Assembly: GCA_963674835.2 (NCBI GenBank)
Contig: CAXXKC010000003.1
Location: forward strand, 2,046,001-2,110,000
Length of the DNA stretch: 64,000 bases
Direction: 5' to 3'
Source: G963674835 sp963674835
Lineage (GTDB): Bacteria; Planctomycetota; Planctomycetia; Pirellulales; Thermoguttaceae
Each line of letters starts with the position of its first letter. The first letter of the stretch is position 1. Below, in pieces: positions 1 to 8,089 of the stretch. Below the pieces are notes generated by a model. It did no database searches. It saw only the letters and a program-made list of their open reading frames with translations, and was not told the DNA's origin. Position numbers and translations under genes: made by a program.

Positions 1-701
1 CCCTTTTCCTTGGTCATGGGCTTGCCGGCGCCGATGTTGGTGATGGTGTTGACGGTCTCGAAGGCGACCTTCTTGACGCCATCCTGCTCGATGAGCTTGG
101 CGGCCGCCGGGCCGAAGAGGCCGGCCAAGTCCTTTTTGTCCAGCAGGCGGGCAACCCGGATGACCGAGAGTTCGTACTCGGAGTCGGCGGTATTGCGGAA
201 CTTCATGAGACGGCTCATGCGGCAGACGCCGGGTTCCGGTTTGGAGGAGAGTTCGAACTCACCTTCGTTGAGCGCGGGCGGGGTGTGCCAGTTTTCAAAG
301 ACCTGTTCGACGCCCGGCTTGAACCACAGGCTATAGGGTCCGCCTTCGGGCGAGAGCCACATGCGGTCTTCGGCACCGTAGTTGTTGAAATGGAGGTCGG
401 ACTTGCCGGCCGTGACGAAGTCCTTATTGATGAATCCGAAACTGAGGCCGTCGGGGCCTGCGCAGGTCGAGGTCATAACTCGACCTTGCCACTGGGGGCA
501 TATCGCCACGCGACCGCCTTCCTTGTTGGTCAATTCGACCACCTTGGTGTATCGTGCCAAAAAGTCCTTTGCTTCCTGATAGGACATATCGCTGCCTTTC
601 TGATCTGCTGCGTTGGCGGTGCCGGCTGCCATCGCCACCACCGCCGCCAGAGCGAATAACTGCGGCCATCCAAAAGACTTGTTCCATGAAGAGTTGAACA
701 T
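1..701 (-). CDS. Secreted protein, DUF6786-like, 3' end outside window
   Basis: The reading frame starts at the ATG at 699-701 and runs off the left edge, so about 233 residues are visible and the C-terminus is missing. The first ~30 residues form a signal peptide (basic start, hydrophobic core, small residues around the Ala-rich end), so the product is exported. The following text (MSYQEAKDFLARYTKVVEL, then CPQWQGRVMTSTCAG and INKDFVTAGKSDLHFNNYG) resembles planctomycete and Bacteroidetes proteins annotated as DUF6786, whose role is unknown to me. It may have a carbohydrate-binding beta-sandwich fold, but that is a guess. The gene lies alone on the minus strand at the edge. Confidence 0.7.
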   Translation of the reverse strand, partial: MFNSSWNKSFGWPQLFALAAVVAMAAGTANAADQKGSDMSYQEAKDFLARYTKVVELTNKEGGRVAICPQWQGRVMTSTCAGPDGLSFGFINKDFVTAGKSDLHFNNYGAEDRMWLSPEGGPYSLWFKPGVEQVFENWHTPPALNEGEFELSSKPEPGVCRMSRLMKFRNTADSEYELSVIRVARLLDKKDLAGLFGPAAAKLIEQDGVKKVAFETVNTITNIGAGKPMTKEK

Positions 702-1341
702 GGCGAACCCCTTACCAACGAACCGGTTGCCTTCTCAGAGACAGTACACAACCGCCGACGGGTCGGACACACGTCCGCGTCGGCCCCTCACACCGCGTCA
801 TCCAGACATCACTGATTTCGGCGCAGCCAATGATCGCGACTCGTGGCGATTGTCGCTCGACCCGCATTGGCAATGCAGGCCTCAACAGTGAATAGCTCCG
901 CGCAATGGGCCGTGCGGCAAGTAGGGAAGTCCGCCGGCCATTGTCTGGTCGTCGCCTCGTGCGTGGTTCTCGGCTTGTTACGATTGTACCAAGGATAGCA
1001 TCGAGCGCGCTGCCCCGGCTAGCCCCGGGGGGCGAAATTCGCCGGGTGTTGGGCGGCGGGTTTGGGAGGCGGAAAGCAATCATCGTCGGATTTTTCCGGA
1101 AATTCCGGCTCGACGGTTGCCAACTGGCCCCGGTTTGTTGTGAAATAGGGTGTGCTCTGGGGGTGGCGTGGGATGCGTGCGAGCTGGGGCTGCATAACTG
1201 GCTCATTCGCTACGCGCGCATGTTCTTTACGAGCGCCAAAGATTCGCCCGCCAAGAGAAGATAAACAACGATGGAGAGGACGCCGCGTGGAGCTTCTTCG
1301 GCGCGGCGCCGATTCATCACCCCCTTCTGGAGAATGGAACC
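702..1341. other. Intergenic stretch with one copy of a palindrome-bearing repeat
   Basis: No convincing gene is visible here. Apart from the repeat at 823-884, the stretch only holds the upstream sequences of the two diverging genes. Reading frames on both strands look like high-GC noise without ribosome-binding sites. Confidence 0.5.
823..884. repeat. Short dispersed repeat, copy 1
   Basis: The segment begins GCAGCCAATGATCGCGA and ends CGCATTGGCAATGCAGGC; both ends recur in the same order at 1691-1787. The right end contains a perfect odd palindrome, GCATTG-G-CAATGC. The middle differs between copies: here it is short, while the other copy carries a 33-nt hairpin. The two copies flank the small gene at 1342-1581. 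Confidence 0.55.
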
Positions 1342-1581
1342 ATGATTCGTGAGTGCTTGTTTGTTGGTATGGTCGGTGTCGCCTTGTCGACCATGTCAAG
1401 TACGTCTTCGGCCATGCAGCAGGGTAACAACACGGCTCAGCCGATGGCTGCCGCTTCGGTCGCCCAACAGCGGGAAACGATCCGGCAGATGCCGCTACTG
1501 GAGCGTCCGAACCGCCCCGGCCACTTCTATGGCAACACGGTCCGCCGCATCCACGATCGCCGCATGCGGCGCGGTGGGTGA
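1342..1581 (+). CDS. Small secreted protein of unknown function (79 aa)
   Basis: I do not recognise a function. The ATG follows a GGAG-type ribosome-binding site about 10 nt upstream. Residues 1-25 look like a signal peptide ending near SSAMQ; the mature part is short, glutamine-rich and then basic, ending with RRIHDRRMRRGG. The stretch PLLERPNRPGHFYGNTVRR resembles a motif I associate with short planctomycete exported peptides, but I cannot name a family. It stands alone, bracketed by two copies of a dispersed repeat. It could also be spurious; the signal peptide and RBS argue for a real gene. Confidence 0.5.
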   Translation: MIRECLFVGMVGVALSTMSSTSSAMQQGNNTAQPMAAASVAQQRETIRQMPLLERPNRPGHFYGNTVRRIHDRRMRRGG

Positions 1582-1690
1582 TGAGCCGCGAGTGATGCCT
1601 GCGGTGCCGATCGCGGGCAGCAACAGGCACTTCGCTCGAAGAACCTCCTGGACGCGACCACTCCTTCTCGGTTACGCTTATCGATGCCGA

Positions 1691-1787
1691 CGCAGCCAAT
1701 GATCGCGATTCATCCCGGATACCAGCCGGAGCGGCTGGAATCCGGGGTCCCGGTAGCCGCTTAACGCGCATTGGCAATGCAGGCGTC
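1691..1787. repeat. Short dispersed repeat, copy 2, with strong internal hairpin
   Basis: The ends match the copy at 823-884. The interior holds an inverted repeat at 1714-1746: CCCGGAT pairs with ATCCGGG (1740-1746) and CCAGCCG with CGGCTGG (1732-1738), with one A/A mismatch and a GAG loop. The odd palindrome GCATTG-G-CAATGC follows at 1769-1781. It has the look of a REP- or MITE-like element. The rest of 1582-1919 holds nothing else I can support. Confidence 0.55.
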
Positions 1788-1919
1788 AATCGTAGCCTAA
1801 CGTGACCGCTGCGGCCGCCTCTCTGCAGACTATTTCGCCAGCGTCTGCAGCGAGGTGTCCGAAGGCGGATCGGTTGGAGAGTCGCCGTCCTTGTTCCTGG
1901 TTATCAGCGAGGTGTATCT

Positions 1920-3650
1920 ATGTGCCAACTCTTCCGGCGGGATCGCATCGCCCGGCCCCTGCGAATTGGCTGTTGGATCGTGGTTCTGGCAACCGCGACG
2001 GGCATCGGCTGGGCGGCGGAGACTTCATCGGCGGCCGACGGGCAGGTGCTGTACAACGGGATTCGTTTGCCCGAGCCGTGGCCGCCACGAATCGACGCCT
2101 TCAAGCCGCCCGAGCAGACCGAGCCGGCCAAGCCGTACTATCTGGAGAAACCGCCGGCGGTGATTCTGATCGACGTCGGGCGTCAACTGTTCGTCGATGA
2201 CTTCCTCGTCGACTCGACGAACCTGGTGCGGTCGTTCCATAAGTTGGAACTGTATGAGGGCAACCCGATCTTTCGGCCGGAAAAGCCGTGGGAGGCCAAG
2301 GGCAGTTACCGCGAGTATCACGGCCCTTACGCGATGCCGTTCAGCGACGGCGTCTGGTACGATCCCAAGGACAAGCTGTACAAGATGTGGTATATGGCGG
2401 GCCTGCTGTACGCGACCTGCTACGCCACAAGCCACGATGGCCTCAAGTGGGAACGGCCGTCGTTGGACGTGGTGCCGGGAACGAACATCGTCCAATCGGG
2501 CAACCGCGACTCGGCGACGGTGTGGCTCGATCTGGACGATCCCGATCCGCAGCGCCGCTACAAGATGTTTCGGTTCGAGAAGACCCCGCGGCGTGGGTTC
2601 GTGCTGCACTTTTCGGCCGACGGAATCCACTGGAGCGAAGAGATCCGCCGCACGGGTCCTGCGTATGACCGCACGACGGCGTTTTACAATCCGTTCCGCA
2701 AGGTGTGGGCGTACAGCATCAAGGGGCTGCATCCGAAGGTCGACGAGCACGGGCCTTTCCAGATCCGCCGATACTGGGAAACGGCCGACCTGCTCACCTC
2801 GCCGATGTGGCCGAAGTACGAATCGGCGCTGCTTTGGGCGAACACGGACCAACTGGATCCGCCGCTGGTGGATCGCGAGCCGCGGCGGGCGTACATCTAC
2901 GACTTGGACGCCGTGGCCTACGAAAGCCTCATCTTGGGGATGTTCACGATTCATCAGCGTTACGCGGACCAGGAACTCGGGCGGCCGAAGAAGAACGAGA
3001 TCTTCCTGGGCTTCAGCCGCGACGGGTTTTCCTGGGACCGGCCCTGGCGGAAACCGCTGGTCGGCATTTCGGACACGCGCGGCGACTGGAAATGGGGCAA
3101 TGTGCAGCCGGTCGGCGGATGTTGCCTTGTCGTTGGCGATAAACTCTACGTGTACTTCAGCGGGCGTGCCGGCAGCGGCCGATTGCCGAAGGAGCAGAGT
3201 TTCTGGGACGGTGACGGTAGCACGGGCATCGGTTTCCTGCGGCGCGACGGCTTCGCCTCGATGGACACCGGCAGTGGGGAAGGCACGCTGCTGACGCGGC
3301 CGGTGCGATTCTCGGGGCGTCACCTGTTTGTGAACGCCGACGTGCGCGGAACGCTTCAGGTCGAGGTTCTGGATGATAAGGGAGCGGCCGTGCCGGGCTT
3401 CGGCCGGGACGATTGTGTGCCGGGCAAGGGAGACAAGACGCTGCAGGCCGTGAGCTGGAAGAGCGGCAAGGATCTGAGCGCGCTGGCCGGAAAGCCTGTG
3501 CGATTCCGCTTCCATCTCGCGGATGGCAAGCTGTACAGCTTCTGGGTATCGCCCGATGCGAGCGGCGCCAGCTATGGCTATGTGGCCGCAGGCGGGCCGG
3601 GGTTCACGTCGTCGCGCGACACGGTTGGGGCGGGCAAGCCCGGCTTATAG
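1920..3650 (+). CDS. Secreted five-bladed beta-propeller glycosidase-like protein (GH32/43 superfamily)
   Basis: A 576-aa exported protein: residues ~14-34 form a hydrophobic signal segment ending at an AET cleavage-like site, and a GAGG-like RBS precedes the ATG by ~8 nt. The body has features of the arabinanase/levansucrase/invertase propeller fold: repeated blades with phrases such as GVWYDPKDKLYKMWYM, YATSHDGLKWERP and GFSRDGFSWDRP, in which an aromatic-rich strand follows a DG turn. This arrangement is common in planctomycete proteins annotated as glycosyl hydrolases without proven substrate. The last ~120 residues look like a beta-sandwich accessory domain. The stop codon overlaps that of the convergent lysA, leaving no room for a separate terminator. 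Substrate unknown. Confidence 0.75.
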   Translation: MCQLFRRDRIARPLRIGCWIVVLATATGIGWAAETSSAADGQVLYNGIRLPEPWPPRIDAFKPPEQTEPAKPYYLEKPPAVILIDVGRQLFVDDFLVDSTNLVRSFHKLELYEGNPIFRPEKPWEAKGSYREYHGPYAMPFSDGVWYDPKDKLYKMWYMAGLLYATCYATSHDGLKWERPSLDVVPGTNIVQSGNRDSATVWLDLDDPDPQRRYKMFRFEKTPRRGFVLHFSADGIHWSEEIRRTGPAYDRTTAFYNPFRKVWAYSIKGLHPKVDEHGPFQIRRYWETADLLTSPMWPKYESALLWANTDQLDPPLVDREPRRAYIYDLDAVAYESLILGMFTIHQRYADQELGRPKKNEIFLGFSRDGFSWDRPWRKPLVGISDTRGDWKWGNVQPVGGCCLVVGDKLYVYFSGRAGSGRLPKEQSFWDGDGSTGIGFLRRDGFASMDTGSGEGTLLTRPVRFSGRHLFVNADVRGTLQVEVLDDKGAAVPGFGRDDCVPGKGDKTLQAVSWKSGKDLSALAGKPVRFRFHLADGKLYSFWVSPDASGASYGYVAAGGPGFTSSRDTVGAGKPGL

Positions 3651-4916
3651 TTCGGGAATCGTTTCGCCGGCGATGAGATGTTCGAATGTCTGCCGGCGGC
3701 GAACGAGGTGTGGCTGTCCCTCGACAACGAGCACTTCGGCCGCGAACGATTTGGAGTTGTAGTTCGAGCCCATCACGAAGCTGTAGGCGCCGGCGCACTC
3801 GATCACCAACAGATCGCCGACGGCCGCAATGGGGAGTCGCCGCTTGCTGACGAAGCCTCCTTCGGTCTGAGTGAAGATATCGCCTGACTCACAGAGCGGG
3901 CCGCCGACGATCACGTCGACCTCGGGTCGCTGCATGTTTCCATCGGCCGGACAAACCGACATGGGATGATGGGCTCCGTAGAGGATGGGGCGGGCGAGGT
4001 TGTTGAACCCGGCGTCGAGCAGGTAGAAGGTGTTGTCGCCCTGCTTCTTCACCGCGCGGATCTCGGCGATGAGATAGCCGCTTTCGGCGACCATGTAGCG
4101 GCCCGGCTCGATTTCCAGCCGGACGGCGTGGTCGAAGGTCTGTTCGAGGCGTTTGCGCATGGCATCGCAACGCTGGAAGTAGTCGTCGAGGTCGACGTAC
4201 TGCTCGCCCTGGCGATAGGGAACGGGCAGCCCACCGCCGACGCTGATGGTGCGGAGGTTTCTTCCGACTGTCTTTGCGGCGTTCTCCATGGCCGTGCAGA
4301 CCTGGGAGAGATGCTCCAGATCGGTGCCGGAACCGATGTGCATGTGCAGGCCGGTCACGCTCAGGCCGTAGTTGTCGGCGTTGACGAGGCAATCTTCCAG
4401 TTGCTCGTGCCAGATGCCGTGCTTGGCGCAGTCGCCGCCGGTGTTTGTCTTCTGACTGTGGCCATGGCCGAAGCCCGGATTGACCCGCAGGGTGATCTCG
4501 CGGCCGGGGGCGCGGCTGCCGTACTGGTCGATCATGTCGGGCGAGCCGCAGTTGACGTGGATGTTCTTTTCCAGGACGAGTTCGAGGGACTCGCGGTCGA
4601 AGATGTCGGCCGTGTAGACGATCGGCGGAGGCGAACCCTCGGGGGAAAACCCGGCCGCCAATGCGCGGCGCACCTCGTTGCTGCTGACGGTGTCGACGAG
4701 GCCGCCGTGGCGGCGAATCAGGTCGAGCACAGCCAGGTTCGAACAAGCCTTCTCGGCATACCGCACGCAGTCGAAGTCCTTCAGATCGTCGAGCCGCTGG
4801 ACGATCTTCGCGGCATCGTAGACGTAGGTCGGTGTTCCGTACTGCCGCGCGAGCTCCGAAACCGAAATGCCGGCGATCTCTCGCCGCGACGGCGCAAAGT
4901 CAGGTGCAGTAGGCAT
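3645..4916 (-). CDS. lysA: Diaminopimelate decarboxylase
   Basis: Catalyses the PLP-dependent decarboxylation of meso-diaminopimelate to L-lysine, the last step of lysine synthesis, in the cytoplasm. The protein (423 aa from the chosen ATG) matches the E. coli-type LysA closely in pattern: the PLP lysine lies in RYAEKACSN (K56), followed by RVNPGFGHGHSQKTNTGG, HMHIGSG, the GGGL phosphate-binding loop, EIEPGRY and GPLCESGDIFTQ. A longer reading from the GTG/ATG at 4962-4967 would add 16-17 basic residues; the shorter start gives the E. coli length (about 420 aa). It lies downstream of bioD on the same strand with a 129-nt gap. Confidence 0.95.
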   Translation of the reverse strand: MPTAPDFAPSRREIAGISVSELARQYGTPTYVYDAAKIVQRLDDLKDFDCVRYAEKACSNLAVLDLIRRHGGLVDTVSSNEVRRALAAGFSPEGSPPPIVYTADIFDRESLELVLEKNIHVNCGSPDMIDQYGSRAPGREITLRVNPGFGHGHSQKTNTGGDCAKHGIWHEQLEDCLVNADNYGLSVTGLHMHIGSGTDLEHLSQVCTAMENAAKTVGRNLRTISVGGGLPVPYRQGEQYVDLDDYFQRCDAMRKRLEQTFDHAVRLEIEPGRYMVAESGYLIAEIRAVKKQGDNTFYLLDAGFNNLARPILYGAHHPMSVCPADGNMQRPEVDVIVGGPLCESGDIFTQTEGGFVSKRRLPIAAVGDLLVIECAGAYSFVMGSNYNSKSFAAEVLVVEGQPHLVRRRQTFEHLIAGETIPEL

Positions 4917-5045
4917 AACTGGCAATTGATCCCCTGGAGATTTCCGTCGACGGTTAAACTTCATCACGATAACGAATTACGGCTAACAAGAGAAGGAGGC
5001 AAACCGGGGGGAAGTGGTTCGCGTCCCAGTGCCGTGACCGGGAGG

Positions 5046-5750
5046 TCATCCCCCGCTCCGCTGGTAGCCGAGGGCGAACCAGTCGACCGCGGCGTCGAAT
5101 CGGCCTTTCCAGGGGACCTCGGCCAAGACGGGCGGGACGCATCGGGCGACCAGCTCCTGCCGGTTGGAGGCGACGCTGGTATCGTCGGACGGGGGCGCCG
5201 GACGGTTGAGCACGATGCCGGCGATGTCGAGGCCGTCGCGGAACGTGGCGGCGGTGATGAGGGTCTGCAGCGTGTGATTGATCGTTCCTAGGGCGTTGCG
5301 TGCCACCACAATCAGGGGAAGAGCGAAGTCGCAGGCCAGATCGGCGTTGTAGCGATCGTCGCCCAACGGCGACATGAGGCCCCCGGCCCCCTCGACCAAT
5401 ACGATCTCGGAGTTGTGTTTCCAGAAGTCGAGACCGGTGCGGAGCAGCTCGTCGTCGAGCTTCTTGCCTTCGGCCAGCGCCGCCAGATGGGGTGCGAGGG
5501 GCGCCTCGAAGCGTTGGGGACAAACGTGGTCGAGGGTGCCCGGTCGGCCGGCGGCCTCCCAGAGGCGGAGGGCGTCGTCGGAGATAAGCGTGCCACCTTC
5601 GGAGCGGCAGCCGCTCGCGGCGGGTTTGTAGACGCCGACGGCGTGGCCTGCCTGCCGAAGTTCTTCCGCGATCAGGGCGGCGACGTATGTCTTGCCGACG
5701 TCGGTGTCGGTTCCGGTAATGAAAAGGCCAGCTACCCGTTTGCGCATCAT
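5046..5750 (-). CDS. bioD: Dethiobiotin synthetase
   Basis: ATP-dependent closure of the ureido ring of 7,8-diaminopelargonate with CO2, giving dethiobiotin in biotin synthesis. The 234-aa product begins MMRKRVAGLFITGTDTDVGK, with the family P-loop GTDTDVGKT at residues 13-21. It continues with KPAASGC, the EGAGGLMSPLGD phosphate/diaminopelargonate loop, VARNALGTINHTL and GIVLN. The frame stays open upstream of this ATG, but the added residues do not look like BioD; the P-loop near residue 15 fixes the start. No other biotin gene is in the window. It is divergent from aguB across 91 nt. Confidence 0.93.
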   Translation of the reverse strand: MMRKRVAGLFITGTDTDVGKTYVAALIAEELRQAGHAVGVYKPAASGCRSEGGTLISDDALRLWEAAGRPGTLDHVCPQRFEAPLAPHLAALAEGKKLDDELLRTGLDFWKHNSEIVLVEGAGGLMSPLGDDRYNADLACDFALPLIVVARNALGTINHTLQTLITAATFRDGLDIAGIVLNRPAPPSDDTSVASNRQELVARCVPPVLAEVPWKGRFDAAVDWFALGYQRSGG

Positions 5751-5841
5751 GCGTGCTATGGTACCATCACGACTCAGAGCGTCCAGGGGCCCGACAACAT
5801 GGCTCCTGCCGCGTAACCACCTGAACCCTGCGACAACTGCC

Positions 5842-6717
5842 ATGTGTCCATCTGCGACCCAACTGACTGTGGCTTTGGTGCAGCCGCGCTGTGTCGAGTC
5901 GAAACAGGCGAACGTCGACACGGCCATCGCGCGGATTGCCGAGGCGGCGATCGCGGGGGCGAACGTCGTATGCCTGCCGGAGCTTTTTCACGGCCTGTAT
6001 CCGTGCCAGAGCGAGGACCACCGCCGGTTCGACGAGGCGGAGCCCATTCCGGGGCCGACCAGCGATGCGTTGGCCGAAGCGGCCCGCCGTCACGAGGTCG
6101 TGGTCGTGGGTTCGCTGTTCGAGCGGCGTGCCGCGGGGGTGTATCACAATACGGCGGTCGTGTTCGATGCCGATGGGACGCTTGCGGGCCGCTACCGGAA
6201 GATGCACATTCCCGACGATCCGCTGTATTACGAGAAGTTCTACTTCACGCCCGGCGATACGGGGTTTCGGAGTTTTCCGACGCGGTACGCGCGGATTGGC
6301 GTGTGTGTCTGTTGGGACCAGTGGTTCCCCGAGGCCGCGCGGCTGACGGCGCTGACGGGGGCAGAGATTCTGTTTTACCCGACGGCGATCGGCTGGCATC
6401 CTGCGGAGAAGGAAGCGTTCGGCGTGAGCCAGCATGCGGCCTGGGAAACGATGATGCGCAGCCATGCGATCGCTAACGGTGTGTTTGTAGCGGCTGCGAA
6501 TCGGACAGGAACCGAGGGGGGCATCGAGTTCTGGGGGGCGTCGTTCCTGAGCGATCCGAACGGGAACGTGCTGGCCCGGGCGAGTCATCATCAGGAGGAG
6601 ACGCTGCTGGTCGAGTGCGATTTGGACCAGATCGACGTGGTTCGCACGCACTGGCCGTTTCTCCGCGACCGCCGCATCGACGCTTACGGCGACTTGACCC
6701 AACGGTACCTCGACTAG
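5842..6717 (+). CDS. aguB: N-carbamoylputrescine amidase
   Basis: Nitrilase-superfamily enzyme that hydrolyses N-carbamoylputrescine to putrescine, CO2 and ammonia. The 291-aa protein shows the catalytic triad: E47 in CLPELF, K120 in YRKMHIP and C157 in VCVCWDQWFPE. The phrases YYEKFYFTPGD and NGVFVAAANR are typical of the AguB branch. The start at 5842 places the conserved TVALVQ strand near the N-terminus; earlier in-frame starts would overlap the bioD region. The stop is 11 nt from the aguA start, so the two are very probably cotranscribed. Confidence 0.93.
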   Translation: MCPSATQLTVALVQPRCVESKQANVDTAIARIAEAAIAGANVVCLPELFHGLYPCQSEDHRRFDEAEPIPGPTSDALAEAARRHEVVVVGSLFERRAAGVYHNTAVVFDADGTLAGRYRKMHIPDDPLYYEKFYFTPGDTGFRSFPTRYARIGVCVCWDQWFPEAARLTALTGAEILFYPTAIGWHPAEKEAFGVSQHAAWETMMRSHAIANGVFVAAANRTGTEGGIEFWGASFLSDPNGNVLARASHHQEETLLVECDLDQIDVVRTHWPFLRDRRIDAYGDLTQRYLD

Positions 6718-6728
6718 CCCGGCTCGCC

Positions 6729-7775
6729 ATGCAACCGTCTCTCGAAATGCCGGCCCGACTCGGGTACCGCATGCCTGCGGAATGGGAGCGCCATGCGGCC
6801 ACGTGGTTGGCCTGGCCGCGGAATCTGGGAACGTGGCCGGGCAAGTTCGAGCCGATTCCGGCGGTGTGGCAGGAGTTTGTCGGCACGCTGGCGCAGTTCG
6901 AGCCGGTCCACGTATTGGCCGGTGGGGACGCGGTGATGGCCCAGGCGCGGGCGATGGTCGGTGAGGTGGCGAATGTGACGCTTCACGACATTCCGACGAA
7001 CGACGTGTGGACGCGCGATCATGGGCCGACGTTTCTCGTCGGTCCGCCCGGTGCGCCGCCGGCGCTGGTCGACTGGATCTACAATGCTTGGGGCGGCAAG
7101 TATCCGCCGTTCGATCTGGACAACCAGGTTCCGCGGCGGATCGCCGAGCAGACCGGCCGGCGTCGGTTCGAGCCGCAGATCGTTTTTGAAGGCGGCGCCG
7201 TCGACGTCAACGGTTGCGGGACGGTTCTGGCGGCCGAGCAGTGTCTGTTGAATGCCAACCGGAATCCGGGGCTGACGCGGGAGGATTTCGAGCGTTACCT
7301 GGCCGATTACCTGGCGGCGCCGCACGTTCTTTGGCTTCGGGCCGACATTTTGGGTGACGACACCGACGGCCACGTGGATCAGTCGGCTCGGTTCGTTGGT
7401 CCGCGCACGGTGTTGGCAGCGCGCGAGGATGATCCGGCCGACGAGAACTACGCCTCGTTGGAGGAGAACTATCGGCGGCTCACTCGCATGACCGATCAGG
7501 ACGGGCGGCCGCTGGAGATTGTGCCGCTGCCCATGCCGCGACCGATCTATTACGGCGATCAACGGTTGCCGGCCAGTTATGCGAATTTCTACATCGCCAA
7601 CGGCGTCGTTGTGGTTCCGCAGTACGGCGATCCGGCCGACGAGCGGGCACTGGGTGTTGTTGCCCGGGCGTTCCCGGAGCGGCAGATCCGCGGCCTGTAC
7701 GCCGTCGACCTCATCTGGGGGCTGGGCGCGTACCACTGCGCAACGCAGCAGGAGCCGGCTGTCGACAGTGTGTAG
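6729..7775 (+). CDS. aguA: Agmatine deiminase
   Basis: Guanidino-group-modifying enzyme that converts agmatine to N-carbamoylputrescine and ammonia; with the upstream amidase this completes the arginine-decarboxylase route to putrescine. The 348-aa protein carries MPAEWERHAATWLAWP at the N-terminus, NDVWTRDHGPTF (substrate Asp), FEGGAVDVNG, ILGDDTDGHVD and the C-terminal GLGAYHCATQQEP, whose cysteine (C337) is the nucleophile. The ATG at 6729 was chosen because the family core begins just after it and it lies directly behind aguB. Confidence 0.95.
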   Translation: MQPSLEMPARLGYRMPAEWERHAATWLAWPRNLGTWPGKFEPIPAVWQEFVGTLAQFEPVHVLAGGDAVMAQARAMVGEVANVTLHDIPTNDVWTRDHGPTFLVGPPGAPPALVDWIYNAWGGKYPPFDLDNQVPRRIAEQTGRRRFEPQIVFEGGAVDVNGCGTVLAAEQCLLNANRNPGLTREDFERYLADYLAAPHVLWLRADILGDDTDGHVDQSARFVGPRTVLAAREDDPADENYASLEENYRRLTRMTDQDGRPLEIVPLPMPRPIYYGDQRLPASYANFYIANGVVVVPQYGDPADERALGVVARAFPERQIRGLYAVDLIWGLGAYHCATQQEPAVDSV

Positions 7776-7797
7776 ACTCCGCGGGCGTGGATTTGCT

Positions 7798-7830
7798 GGT
7801 GGGACTCGCTGCGCTCGGCCCACCCTACGT
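7798..7830. repeat. Dispersed GWAERSE-type repeat, copy 1
   Basis: A 33-nt segment, beginning GGTGGGACTCGCTGCGCTCG and continuing with a CCCACC-containing tail, recurs with small changes at 22913-22946 and 23067-23100. The complementary strand would translate as GWAERSE, a phrase often seen in spurious planctomycete peptides. It lies just after aguA; 7776-8089 otherwise holds only the promoter described next. Confidence 0.65.
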
Positions 7831-7895
7831 CGCGGCGTTTGCCCGACGGCGTCAGAGATCGGTTACCGCACCCGAATCCGGAATCCGCCGGTTTT

Positions 7896-7923
7896 TTGAC
7901 ACGCCGCCGGGTTCCATTACAAT
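7896..7923 (+). promoter_or_regulatory. Candidate sigma-70 promoter for the GH120 gene
   Basis: TTGACA (7896-7901) is followed after 16 nt by TACAAT (7918-7923). It would give a leader of about 160 nt before the ATG at 8090. Confidence 0.5.
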
Positions 7924-8089
7924 GGGCGACGCCTGAACCGCTCGCTCGAAGAGTCTGAAGGGTGCGGCGGGCGATGTGGCGTGAGTCGAATGTGGTGATG
8001 GCCACCAGGTATGACGTCGCCCGAGTTGTGTGAAAGTATCCCACCGTAGAATTCCCACCCATCCTTTGTGCGCAAAAGAGGATCTCCCG

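Noticed and set aside
2025..3515. Open 496-codon minus-strand frame
   Set aside because: Antisense to the propeller glycosidase gene; low-complexity Arg/His/Pro-rich text.
3966..5291. Open 441-codon plus-strand frame
   Set aside because: Antisense to lysA and bioD, without a family pattern.
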